From contig NZ_CP067019.1 in the NCBI RefSeq assembly GCF_016599715.1, positions 744,001-808,000 on the forward strand: DNA of 64,000 nucleotides, in the 5' to 3' direction. Below the pieces are notes generated by a model. That model was not told the DNA's origin and searched no databases. It saw nothing but the letters and a program-made list of their open reading frames with translations. Of the stretch, positions 8,211-16,693 are shown in pieces (the stretch's first letter is position 1; each line of letters opens with the position of its first letter). A program made the position numbers and the translations under genes. The DNA comes from Acinetobacter sp. CS-2. GTDB lineage: Bacteria > Pseudomonadota > Gammaproteobacteria > Pseudomonadales > Moraxellaceae.

Positions 8211-8229
8211 TTCCCAAAAAACTTGGGAA
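8211..8229. repeat. 7-bp inverted repeat upstream of RNA copy 2
   Basis: TTCCCAA and TTGGGAA are separated by five A/C bases, just before the RNA element. A weaker similar stretch (GGAAAATATTCC) precedes copy 1, so similarity between the copies extends a little upstream. It could be a terminator of the SIMPL gene on either strand or part of the RNA's promoter region. Confidence 0.4.
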
Positions 8230-8241
8230 ATTAAAAAACTG

Positions 8242-8458
8242 AGGAAATTAATCCCGGCCGTGTTTGGCTAATATATGTTTCAAGGGTGTGATAAGGGATC
8301 GAAAAGAGTAGCTTGCTGCCAGTTGCGTACAACGTGAGTGCAGTACTTACCCACAAGGTCTCGATTCGGCTTAGGACGCTATAAATTATCAATTTATAGG
8401 CATAGGGTTATAACTTACAAAGTTATAATGGTTGAAGTAAACCACAGATGTTTTCCCT
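8242..8458 (+). ncRNA. Structured RNA element, copy 2 (unrecognised family)
   Basis: The second copy of the element at 6633-6846, about 217 nt. The same helices are present: closing AGGAAA (8242-8247) with TTTTCCCT (8451-8458); ATCCC (8251-8255) with GGGAT (8295-8299); GTTG-CGTA-CAAC (8322-8333); CTATAAATT (8379-8387) with AATTTATAG (8391-8399); TTATAACTT (8408-8416) with AAGTTATAA (8420-8428). In the last helix pair 5 is A-T where copy 1 has C-G, and pair 4 is T-A where copy 1 has T-G, so pairing is kept while sequence changes. The element ends about 100 nt before the ATG of the GIY-YIG gene, so a cis-acting leader is possible as well as a free small RNA. Confidence 0.72.
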
Positions 8459-8560
8459 AACACCCTCAAAAATTCTCCGGCAAAAATATAAGATAAAAAT
8501 CTCTCTTCTTTTTCTTCATTGATAAAATATTTAATAAATCATTTACCTATAATAAATTAT

Positions 8561-9013
8561 ATGCGTTATCTCGATATGCTTATTCAATATTGTCATGCTG
8601 CTAAAATGGCTATACCCGTTCAGGAATTTATATTTTCAACTGTAGATGATTTACCTCCGATATCTAAGGCGATTTATATCATTGAACAAGTAGATGGTGA
8701 TATGAATGAAACATTTAATCACTTTCGTATGTTTAAAGCGCAGGGAACTCATGCCTGTGCAAGATTAAATGCGCCTTGCACAGTGATGTATGTAGGTTCA
8801 TCTACCACAGGACTTAAAAATCGGTTGAAACAACATTTGGGACAAGGTCAAAAGAGCACGTATGCACTACATTTGAGTCAATGGTTTCAAGGTCAGTTTA
8901 AAATCACGATCAGGCAATATGAAGTAGATCATCAGGTACTGCAATTGATTGAAGATGACCTTTCTCATCAGCTTAAACCTGCGTTTGGAAAATTGGGTGC
9001 AAACAATAAATAA
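8561..9013 (+). CDS. GIY-YIG nuclease-like protein
   Basis: A 150-residue protein with a GIY-YIG-like fold: AIYIIEQ as the first strand (GIY position), VMYVGSSTTGLKNRLKQHLG as the second (YIG and catalytic arginine region), then a helix YALHLSQWF and a conserved IEDDLSHQLKPAFGKLG end containing an acidic residue and the final basic tail. The family contains structure-specific nucleases and some proteins with no proven activity. ATG 8561 is chosen over TTG 8519; neither has a good ribosome-binding site. The element at 8242-8458 lies directly upstream, which may explain the poor initiation region if expression is RNA-regulated. Confidence 0.78.
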   Translation: MRYLDMLIQYCHAAKMAIPVQEFIFSTVDDLPPISKAIYIIEQVDGDMNETFNHFRMFKAQGTHACARLNAPCTVMYVGSSTTGLKNRLKQHLGQGQKSTYALHLSQWFQGQFKITIRQYEVDHQVLQLIEDDLSHQLKPAFGKLGANNK

Positions 9014-9100
9014 TTCCAGATAGACTCTGTATTTCACAGACGTTGACAGTCGGATCTGACCTTGTTATTTTGCGCCCATTCTCCTACGTGCTGTAATGCT

Positions 9101-9766
9101 ATGCCCATCAACGATAACTTCGTGTATATGCCGCCTCAGGAACCGCTTGTTATCGTCTATGAAGATGAAGACCTAGTGGTGATTGAAAAGCCGGCAGGGC
9201 TGTTGTCCGTTCCGGGACGCTTACCTGAACATCATGATAGTGCCTATTTTCGCGTATTGGAACGCTATCCCAACGCTAAAATTACCCACCGTCTAGATAT
9301 GGCAACTTCCGGCATTTTGATGTTTGCCAAACACCGTGAAGCAGAAGTAGCGGTCAGTAAAATGTTTCAGGCGCGTACGGTCAAAAAAAACTATATTGCG
9401 CTGGTTCAAGGCAAGCTCGAAGCTGAGGGCAGTGTCGAAGTGCCATTAATTACTGACTGGGAAAACCGGCCGCGTCAAATCGTGCATTTTGAATTGGGAA
9501 AACCCGCTAGAACGCTGTATCAGGCCTTAGAATATTCTGCAGCGGAAGACATTAGCCGGGTATTACTGACTCCGATTACCGGACGTTCCCATCAACTCCG
9601 GGTGCATATGCAATATATCGGACATCCGATTACCGGCGACAAGCTCTATCATCCAGAACCCTATCAGAGTCCATTACAACGTATGGCCTTACATGCCAGC
9701 TATCTGGCTTTTAAACAGCCTTTAAGTGGAGCAGATGTTGAAATAAAGGCTAAAGTGCCTTTTTAA
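9101..9766 (+). CDS. rluA: 23S rRNA/tRNA pseudouridine synthase RluA
   Basis: A pseudouridine synthase of the RluA family, which in E. coli modifies 23S rRNA U746 and tRNA U32. The protein shows the RluA-specific GLLSVPGRLPEH segment, the catalytic HRLDMATSGI motif with its aspartate, and ITGRSHQLRVHM near the end. Length and sequence follow E. coli RluA closely without an S4 domain. ATG 9101 is used; a TTG at 9062 would add residues unlike the family, and ATG 9128 (MPPQEP) is also possible. Confidence 0.92.
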   Translation: MPINDNFVYMPPQEPLVIVYEDEDLVVIEKPAGLLSVPGRLPEHHDSAYFRVLERYPNAKITHRLDMATSGILMFAKHREAEVAVSKMFQARTVKKNYIALVQGKLEAEGSVEVPLITDWENRPRQIVHFELGKPARTLYQALEYSAAEDISRVLLTPITGRSHQLRVHMQYIGHPITGDKLYHPEPYQSPLQRMALHASYLAFKQPLSGADVEIKAKVPF

Positions 9767-9995
9767 TCAGTGTCTTAAACTTTTATCTGTTTAACATTCT
9801 AGAATTTTAATCATAAGTTACATATATGATATGCGGGCTATCTTCTGCTTAGCTCACTGATTTATGATGAAAATCTTAGAATAATAAAAAGTACGATCAT
9901 TCAGACATGATATCCCTTTTCTGGTAATGGAAAAATAAACGAATAATAATGCGTAACATTTCTTTGAAATAATAATAATTTTGAGATAATAATAG

Positions 9996-10044
9996 TTTAT
10001 CTATATATCCTGACCACAATGATTTATCTATATATCCTGACCAC
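9996..10044 (+). repeat. Tandem duplication of 22 bp spanning the DUF4041 start codon
   Basis: The segment TTTATCTATATATCCTGACC plus AC occurs at 9996-10017 and again at 10023-10044, a period of 27 bp. The second copy encodes residues 2-9 of the downstream protein. Because 27 is a multiple of three the duplication is in frame, but the upstream copy lacks a start codon. Confidence 0.85.
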
Positions 10045-10972
10045 CCTCATTTTGCTGGGATTGCTTTATCGGGCAATCATGCAAATGAGAAAAAAACAGA
10101 TCATGCTTGAATCTTTACAGGTGAATCTGGATCGTACGCGAAATAATCTGGCAGAGCATGAGCAGCAAAATGATGCGCTGCACCATCAATTAAATACCTG
10201 TCGTATAGAGATTGGAAATTTAAAAAACAGGGTTGAAAAGCTGAGCCAGTATCAGGACATTGTAGATATTGAACATTACATTGCGGAGCGAAAAAACCAG
10301 GTCGAGAGCTTTGTTGAAGTCACTAAAACTGAAGCAGAGTTCCTGCTGGAAAAAATGAAGGCAGAGATTGAAAATACTCGACATTATCTGGAAAAACTGG
10401 AAAAAAACAGCCAGCTTAAGCTGGAAGCCCAAGCCAGAGAACGATTAGGTGCTTTTTATAATCAGGTCTTAGAACAAGAAAACTTGGAGGCAATTTCTAA
10501 AGCACTGGAAAACAAGATTCAGGGTTATGGTATTCAAGATGTATATCCTGTACAAACCTTTCTGGATCAATTGATTGATGGCTATGGTGATATTCATGCC
10601 GCGCAGCAGTTAAAAGAAGTCCGCCGTAAAATAAAAAATGCCATTGCAGCAAACACGGGGGGGCAATGTGAGTATGTCGAAGAAAATCGCCAACTTTCTG
10701 CCATCGCTCTGGTTACTCATGTGTTTAACAGTAAAGCTGATCTGTATTTATCTCAATTAGACCATGACACTGTGGACCTGTTTATTCAGGCGCTGCAAGA
10801 TGACTTTATCCTGATCAATCATTATGGAGAAGCATTCGGTCATACCCGAATTCATGAATCATTTTTAAAGTTACGTCTGGAAGAATTTAAACTTACAGCC
10901 CTGGTTTTAGCCTTCAAGGCACAGCAACAGACTGAGCCAAGTGAATTGCAACAGCAGAGGGTGGAAGGCTAA
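10019..10972 (+). CDS. DUF4041-domain protein, membrane-anchored, without nuclease domain
   Basis: A 317-residue protein with one N-terminal membrane segment (residues 2-18), a coiled-coil stretch (about 24-150) and a C-terminal DUF4041 domain. DUF4041 is recognised by FLDQLIDGYGDIHAAQQLKEVR, the CEYVEENRQLSAI core, the FNSKADLYLSQL segment and FGHTRIHESFLKLRLEE. In many phage and bacterial proteins DUF4041 is followed by a T5orf172/GIY-YIG nuclease domain; here the protein ends soon after DUF4041. No clear ribosome-binding site is seen before ATG 10019, and a 27-bp tandem duplication covers the start. Function is unknown. Confidence 0.8.
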   Translation: MIYLYILTTLILLGLLYRAIMQMRKKQIMLESLQVNLDRTRNNLAEHEQQNDALHHQLNTCRIEIGNLKNRVEKLSQYQDIVDIEHYIAERKNQVESFVEVTKTEAEFLLEKMKAEIENTRHYLEKLEKNSQLKLEAQARERLGAFYNQVLEQENLEAISKALENKIQGYGIQDVYPVQTFLDQLIDGYGDIHAAQQLKEVRRKIKNAIAANTGGQCEYVEENRQLSAIALVTHVFNSKADLYLSQLDHDTVDLFIQALQDDFILINHYGEAFGHTRIHESFLKLRLEEFKLTALVLAFKAQQQTEPSELQQQRVEG

Positions 10973-11128
10973 TACCAGAGATCTGTAAAAATGGTAGAAA
11001 GAGAGATTGTTCATCAGCACAAGTGCTGTAGTTAAGCTAATATAGTTAAATAGATAAACTGAAACAAACTTGAGCTAATCTATATGGCATGATATAGCTG
11101 GTACCTAATTACAATAAGGAAACGCTCC

Positions 11129-11509
11129 ATGACACGCGATTTTGAACAATTCCCCGATGATGAAAATGGTAATGTACTTTGGCAAATGGCGGAAGATGGC
11201 GATGACCTGACCGAAGCGCATGAAATTGAATTTTCCATTGCTTTTCAATCTGAAGAACAGGCACAAAAATGTGCACTTTATCTGCTTAAAGAAGAGCAAA
11301 AAATTAGCCTGTTTGAAGATGAAGAAGCTGATACAGTCGAGTGGATTATTACCATTTATGTGTATATGGAACCTGAATATTCAGACATCGTCGATCTGGA
11401 AGAATGGTTCACTAAAATTGCGACGCAATATGATGGCGAATATGATGGCTGGGGCTGCATGGCCTATGTCTATGAAGATGAAGAATGGGAAAATGAAGTC
11501 AAAAGTTAA
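11129..11509 (+). CDS. rraB: Ribonuclease E inhibitor RraB family protein
   Basis: A 126-residue, very acidic cytosolic protein matching the RraB family: FPDDENGNVLWQMAEDGDDL at the start, HEIEFSIAF, and the closing YDGEYDGWGC segment. RraB of E. coli binds the C-terminal region of RNase E and changes which RNAs it cleaves. AAGGAA lies 8 bases before the ATG. A long hairpin pair and a strong terminator follow at 11528-11615. Family recognition is good; that it regulates RNase E here is inferred. Confidence 0.85.
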   Translation: MTRDFEQFPDDENGNVLWQMAEDGDDLTEAHEIEFSIAFQSEEQAQKCALYLLKEEQKISLFEDEEADTVEWIITIYVYMEPEYSDIVDLEEWFTKIATQYDGEYDGWGCMAYVYEDEEWENEVKS

Positions 11510-11527
11510 TCCATATTCCTAAAAAAA

Positions 11528-11615
11528 TTAACAGGTTGGGGGTGATCCAAGTTAAGTCAATCGGATCGAACCTGTTAAAACAGGCCCTAAGCATTTAGAT
11601 GCTTAGGGCTTTTTT
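11528..11615 (+). ncRNA. Candidate 3'-UTR structure or small RNA with terminator after rraB
   Basis: A 10-bp perfect outer stem, TTAACAGGTT (11528-11537) with AACCTGTTAA (11569-11578), encloses an inner stem GATCC (11544-11548) with GGATC (11563-11567). The terminator stem GCCCTAAGCAT/ATGCTTAGGGC with a T-run follows at once (11584-11615). The outer hairpin has no U-tract, so it is not a second terminator. A stable stem plus terminator is typical of a 3'-UTR-derived small RNA. Confidence 0.45.
11584..11615 (+). terminator. Rho-independent terminator of rraB
   Basis: Arms GCCCTAAGCAT and ATGCTTAGGGC are followed by TTTTTT. Confidence 0.9.
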
Positions 11616-11933
11616 AATGGCAAAATTTTATTAAAAGCATCAGAAATGAGCCGAAACTCAGCGCTGCATGGCTAAAAGCGGGTTTCTCATTATTTTTAAA
11701 TTTCTATCTGTTTCAATTCTTCTGAATTTTTAATTTAAATATTTGATTTTAATATTAATGTGGTTGTGTGGCGATTTTTAACTCAGCTATTTGAATGTCA
11801 TCTCTCTGCATTGTTTACCAAATACCTGCAATGTATTTACCAAGCACTTCCTTTGTAAAGAAAACTCCTTGCTAGATTAATACATAAATTGCAAAAAAGT
11901 TTATCTCTATTCCCAGAAAAAAAGGAGCATAGC
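11616..11933. other. AT-rich spacer of about 320 nt
   Basis: Apart from the ribosome-binding site of the next gene (AGGAG at 11922-11926) I see no gene or clear element. Confidence 0.5.
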
Positions 11934-13034
11934 ATGGCAGTCAATCACTATGTGGCCTATGGTCCAGAAGTAGAGCAAAAACAGGAAAATGAAGAAGCAG
12001 ACATTCAGCACATCGTAGAGTATATGGCGCAAACCCATACTCAGGTTTTTGACAAGCATCGTCATGCGGTACGCGATGCACATGCGAAATCTCATGGTTT
12101 TTTAAAAGGAATTTTGACCATTCCTGAAAACCTGCCCAATCACTTGGCACAGGGAATTTTTGCCCATCCGGGTTATTATGATGTCATTGTGCGTCTGTCT
12201 GCCGCTCCTGGGGATTTGCGTAGTGATAAAACACCCGCACCTCATGGTTTTGCCCTTAAAATTTTAAATGTACCGGGCGAGCGCTTATTGCCAGAAGATT
12301 CAAGCGATGGAAAAAATCAGGATTTCCTGATGGTCAATATTCCGGTGCTGGCTTTCGGGACGGTACGCAAATATATGCAAATGCTGCCTTTTATCATTGA
12401 AGGGGAAAGAACGCCTGAACTGGTCATGCGTAGCCTGCGCCGTGTCATGCGCGGAATGGATCATCTGCTCAAACGCGCTGGCTTGCCGGCATCTACGATG
12501 ATAAAAGGTCTGGCACGCAGTCAACATCATGTGCTGGGAGAAACCTATCACAGTATGGCTGCTCTTCGTTATGGCAACTATATTGCCAAAATGAGTGTGG
12601 CACCTGAATCTGAATCGGTGAAGCAGTTGACCGGTTTACAGATGCATATTCAGGATGATTCTGGCATACGTGATCTGGTACAGGACTTTTTCAAGCGTAA
12701 TACGGCTGAATATGTGATTCGCGCCCAGCTCTGTACTCATCTGGAGCGTATGCCTGTCGAAGATGCGTCGGTCTTATGGGATGAGGATGAGTCACCGCAT
12801 CAGGCCATTGGAACTTTACATTTTCCGCGGCAAAATACCTTCAGTCCGGCACGTCGGGTTTATTCGGATGACGTGCTGTCTTTCAGCCCATGGCATGGGG
12901 TAAAAGAACATCAGCCTCTGGGTTCCATCATGCGTGTACGTATGCAGGCTTATGAACGTTCATCCTGTTTTCGGCACTGTATGAACATCCAGCCCCGCAC
13001 AGAACCCAATGATATTGATGACATGCCAGATTAA
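11934..13034 (+). CDS. Catalase-family (heme-binding, SrpA-like) protein
   Basis: A 366-residue member of the small catalase-like family. Visible are the HRHAVRDAHAKSHGF region, where heme catalases have the distal histidine, the HGFALKILNVPGE strand, and NQDFLMVNIPV with the catalytic asparagine region. It lacks the long N-terminal arm and flavodoxin-like domain of standard catalases, so it is more like SrpA-type or peroxygenase-like relatives; true catalase activity is uncertain. ATG 11934 is chosen because AGGAG lies eight bases before it; the frame is open upstream to a TTG at 11889. It appears monocistronic. Confidence 0.82.
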   Translation: MAVNHYVAYGPEVEQKQENEEADIQHIVEYMAQTHTQVFDKHRHAVRDAHAKSHGFLKGILTIPENLPNHLAQGIFAHPGYYDVIVRLSAAPGDLRSDKTPAPHGFALKILNVPGERLLPEDSSDGKNQDFLMVNIPVLAFGTVRKYMQMLPFIIEGERTPELVMRSLRRVMRGMDHLLKRAGLPASTMIKGLARSQHHVLGETYHSMAALRYGNYIAKMSVAPESESVKQLTGLQMHIQDDSGIRDLVQDFFKRNTAEYVIRAQLCTHLERMPVEDASVLWDEDESPHQAIGTLHFPRQNTFSPARRVYSDDVLSFSPWHGVKEHQPLGSIMRVRMQAYERSSCFRHCMNIQPRTEPNDIDDMPD

Positions 13035-13249
13035 ATATTCACAGCCGGATTTTACACTCAGACTAAAAATACCTGCCTGAATGCAGCTGTTTTAGACCTA
13101 TACTCTTTAGGGATATTTTAATTGCTGATTAACAAGGAAGTGAAAAACCTGCTTAATATTGTATTAAAGTCCTACATTGTCATAGAGTAACAGCAAGAGT
13201 TTTCATCTTAGATCAGCATTTAAAAACAACAATAAGATGAGGTCGTAAA

Positions 13250-13702
13250 ATGAGCAAAAGTAATACGGTTAAATTGCATCGGGTATTGAGCGCACCCCCA
13301 GAACGGGTGTTTAAGGCCTTTATTGATCCGGATGCTCTGGTTAAATGGATGGCCCCCCATGGTTTTACCGCGAAGGTTCATCATCTGGATGCAAAAGTGG
13401 GTGGAAGCTATAAAATGTCGTTTAGCAATTTTTCTACCGGTTCCAGCCATTCCTTTGCTGGCACCTATCATGAAATCATTCCCAATCAATTGTTACGCTA
13501 TACTGACCAGTTCGATGATCCCAATTTTCCCGGAAACATTGAAGTGGTCATTCAATTCAAAGCAGTGTCGGTGGGAACAGAAGTGCATATTACCCAATTG
13601 GGTATTGCTGATGTTATTCCAGTGGAAGCCTGTTATTTGGGATGGCAGGAATCTTTGCAACTGCTCACTTTACTGGTTACTCCTGAAATTCCAGATCAAT
13701 AG
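13250..13702 (+). CDS. SRPBCC/AHSA1-like ligand-binding protein
   Basis: A 150-residue START-like (SRPBCC) domain of the AHSA1 type: RVLSAPPERVFKAFIDPDAL-x-KWMAP at the front, GGSYKMSF and FAGTYHEIIPNQLLRYTD in the middle and GWQESLQLLT at the C-terminus. These proteins bind small hydrophobic ligands or act as Hsp90 co-factors in eukaryotes; bacterial roles are mostly unknown. GAGG lies seven bases before the ATG. The next gene starts 9 nt after the stop, so they are probably co-transcribed. Confidence 0.88.
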   Translation: MSKSNTVKLHRVLSAPPERVFKAFIDPDALVKWMAPHGFTAKVHHLDAKVGGSYKMSFSNFSTGSSHSFAGTYHEIIPNQLLRYTDQFDDPNFPGNIEVVIQFKAVSVGTEVHITQLGIADVIPVEACYLGWQESLQLLTLLVTPEIPDQ

Positions 13703-13711
13703 TGTTTTACA

Positions 13712-14089
13712 ATGCAAATTCAAATCAAGCGTGCCTATGCCGAAGTTTTGGCTTCAGATGGCAAACGGATTCTGGTTGATCGGCTGTGGCCCCGAGGCCT
13801 TAAAAAGGCAGATGCCAAAATTGATCTATGGCCCAAGGAAATCACACCATCGACCGAACTACGAAAATGGTATGCGCATGATCCGGAGCATTGGGAAGAG
13901 TTTCAGCAATGTTATAGGGCTGAACTGCGCTCACAAGCAGAGCTGCTACAGCAAATCCGGCAGATGGCGGAACATGAAAAAATCAGCCTCATCACTGCGG
14001 CAAAGAGTGAAAACTATAATCATGTTATTGTACTTAAAGAGGTTTTAGAGGAAATCTTAAATCACCTGCTGACCACTTTTATTCCATAA
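13712..14089 (+). CDS. DUF488 (YeaO-like) protein
   Basis: A 125-residue DUF488 protein: IKRAYAEVLASDGKRILVDRLWPRGLKK with the conserved DRLWPRG, then STELRKWYAHDPEHWEEF and a final LITAAKSENYNH strand, where family members usually have LLY-A-K with the same spacing. Function is unknown. Its start lies 9 nt after the AHSA1 gene, suggesting an operon. Confidence 0.88.
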   Translation: MQIQIKRAYAEVLASDGKRILVDRLWPRGLKKADAKIDLWPKEITPSTELRKWYAHDPEHWEEFQQCYRAELRSQAELLQQIRQMAEHEKISLITAAKSENYNHVIVLKEVLEEILNHLLTTFIP

Positions 14090-14154
14090 TATAAATAAGG
14101 TTTTAGCAGAAGATTGGCTGATAAAATGCTATAATAAACTTTTTGAGGTTTTTT

Positions 14155-14496
14155 ATGTCTTTGCCAAATTGCCCCAAATGTAATTCAGAATATGTTTATC
14201 AAGATGGCGATTTGCTGATTTGCCCAGAATGCGCTCATGAGTGGAAAGAGGGTGAAAGCAGTACTGAACAGGCTACAATTATTAAAGATGCAAATGGTAA
14301 TGTGCTTGCTGATGGCGATACTGTTACCCTGATTAAAGATCTGAAAATTAAAGGTTCTTCATCGGTGATTAAAGTCGGAACCAAGGCGAAGAATATTCGT
14401 TTATTACCTGACTCAAGTGATGGTCACGATCTGGACTGTAAAGTGGATGGTTTTGGTGCCATGAAATTAAAATCTGAATTTGTGAAAAAAGCTTAA
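14155..14496 (+). CDS. yjdM: Zinc-ribbon protein YjdM (PhnA family)
   Basis: A 113-residue protein with an N-terminal zinc ribbon ([21 protein letters not shown], two CxxC pairs) and the C-terminal PhnA domain with [23 protein letters not shown] and the [22 protein letters not shown] end. Once called alkylphosphonate uptake protein, it is not needed for phosphonate use in E. coli and its role is unclear. ATG 14155 follows GAGG (14145-14148) by six bases, so the upstream TTG is rejected. Confidence 0.92.
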   Translation: MSLPNCPKCNSEYVYQDGDLLICPECAHEWKEGESSTEQATIIKDANGNVLADGDTVTLIKDLKIKGSSSVIKVGTKAKNIRLLPDSSDGHDLDCKVDGFGAMKLKSEFVKKA

Positions 14497-14689
14497 TTCA
14501 CTACATTAAAAACCCAAAAAAAGCTCTGGCGACATGCTGGAGCTTTTCTATGAGCTGGTGCCCATTTGCGCATGATTTTGGAATTGGTTTTTTATAATTG
14601 CTATGCTTGATTCAACATTGACATAATCTATCTGATGATTACTCCCTTCATGCTATAACTACAGTCCTTCATCTTAAAAAATTTTTGTT

Positions 14690-15048
14690 ATGCCGCATAT
14701 CCATCTTGAATATTCAGACAATGTAGAAAATTTTCAAGCAAAATCCCTCTTGCTTGCTTTAATCAGGCGCTGGTTGAGGGAGCTTATGTGACTGCTGCAA
14801 ATGAGCTAAAAAGCCGTGCCATTTGCCAGCACGACTATGTCATTGGTTTGGGAGATGTTTCACAAGCCTATGTCCATGCGAAAGTTTCTTTATTGGCTGG
14901 ACGTAGTCTGGAGTTACAACAGCAAATTGCTCAAGTGATTCTGCACACACTTGAACAGCACATACCAGCTCAAAGCCAAGTCAGTGTACAGATTTGTGTA
15001 GAAATATTGGAAATGCAGAAAGCCACTTACGCTAAAAAAATTGTTTAA
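14690..15048 (+). pseudogene. 5-carboxymethyl-2-hydroxymuconate isomerase-like gene, frameshifted
   Basis: The intact family is a small tautomerase-like isomerase of about 115-125 residues. ATG 14690 opens MPHIHLEYSDNVENF, the expected start with Pro2 (catalytic) and His3, and continues to about 14760 before drifting into a wrong frame and stopping at 14788-14790. The frame 14788-15048 carries the rest (AANELKSRAICQHDYVIGLGD and a LAGRS segment). One missing A in the TTTAATC near 14757-14763 would restore a single 119-residue protein. Either the gene is broken or the base call is wrong. Confidence 0.75.
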
Positions 15049-15342
15049 GGCTTGGCTACTTATTCAATATCAACAGCCAGGGAGAGAATAGAGGGGTAAT
15101 TTATTCTCTTGGCGGCCTGTTATTGTCTGCGATAGAAACTGTACCTGGAGAAACTGGGCTTTGATAAGAATGACCAGGTGTCCTTTTAAGGCGATAAATC
15201 ATACAATCCAGATTTAAATCATGATCATAAAATGTGCTTTTTTGAAATAAAAAGTCATTTTTATTTCATATAAATAGCGTATTTTTAATCATATAAATTC
15301 GATTCTTTTATAACTTTTACAATAACAAGGGGAGTATTTTAT

Positions 15343-15678
15343 ATGGCAGGATGGTATGAAGTCAGTCAGGCCAGCGATGGACAATATCGCTTTGTTTTGA
15401 AAGCAGGCAATGGGGAAGTGATTCTGACCAGCGAATTATACAAGAGCAAAGCTTCGGCACAGAATGGCATTGAGTCCGTACAAAAAAATAGCCCTGAGGA
15501 TAGCCGCTATGAACGTCTGGAAGCGAAAAATGGTAAGCCTTATTTCAATTTAAAGGCAGCAAATTATCAAATTATTGGTACCAGCCAACTGTATGCAAGT
15601 GAGCAGGCACGCGAGAAAGGCATTGAATCGGTAAAAAATAACGGTTCCAGCACCACCATTAAAGACCTGATTGCATAA
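15343..15678 (+). CDS. YegP (DUF1508) family protein
   Basis: A 111-residue protein of two tandem DUF1508 repeats (about residues 8-55 and 59-106). Each has the F-x-LKA-x-N-x-x-I-x-TS-x-LY-x-S-x-x-A-x-x-GI-x-SV pattern, seen as ILTSELYKSKASAQNGIESV and IIGTSQLYASEQAREKGIESV. Function is unknown. AAGGGGAG precedes the ATG, and a strong terminator follows. Confidence 0.93.
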   Translation: MAGWYEVSQASDGQYRFVLKAGNGEVILTSELYKSKASAQNGIESVQKNSPEDSRYERLEAKNGKPYFNLKAANYQIIGTSQLYASEQAREKGIESVKNNGSSTTIKDLIA

Positions 15679-15696
15679 ATCAAATCAATGCTCAGT

Positions 15697-15728
15697 AAAG
15701 CATGTATTGATACATGCTTTATTTTTTT
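15697..15728 (+). terminator. Rho-independent terminator of the yegP-like gene
   Basis: Arms AAAGCATGTA and TACATGCTTT with a TTGA loop and a T-run. Confidence 0.88.
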
Positions 15729-15825
15729 CTGACAGCATCTAAATAGAAGGTAAAAAAATCAGGAGATGTACTGATCTTCAAGCCAGTGTACTCAGCTGAT
15801 GATCAGTTTAATCCGAAATATTGAT

Positions 15826-16608
<783 letters not shown>

Positions 16609-16693
16609 TCACAAAATTTGCGTTAGTATAGGCAACTTTGAGCCAAGTCTCGATAGTATTTGTGAAGTAAAATTTAGGTTGAAGGGTTGGTTG

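Noticed and set aside
13323..14048. 241-residue open frame overlapping the AHSA1 and DUF488 genes
   Set aside because: It overlaps two well-recognised genes in another frame and has Trp- and Cys-rich sequence typical of a shadow frame.
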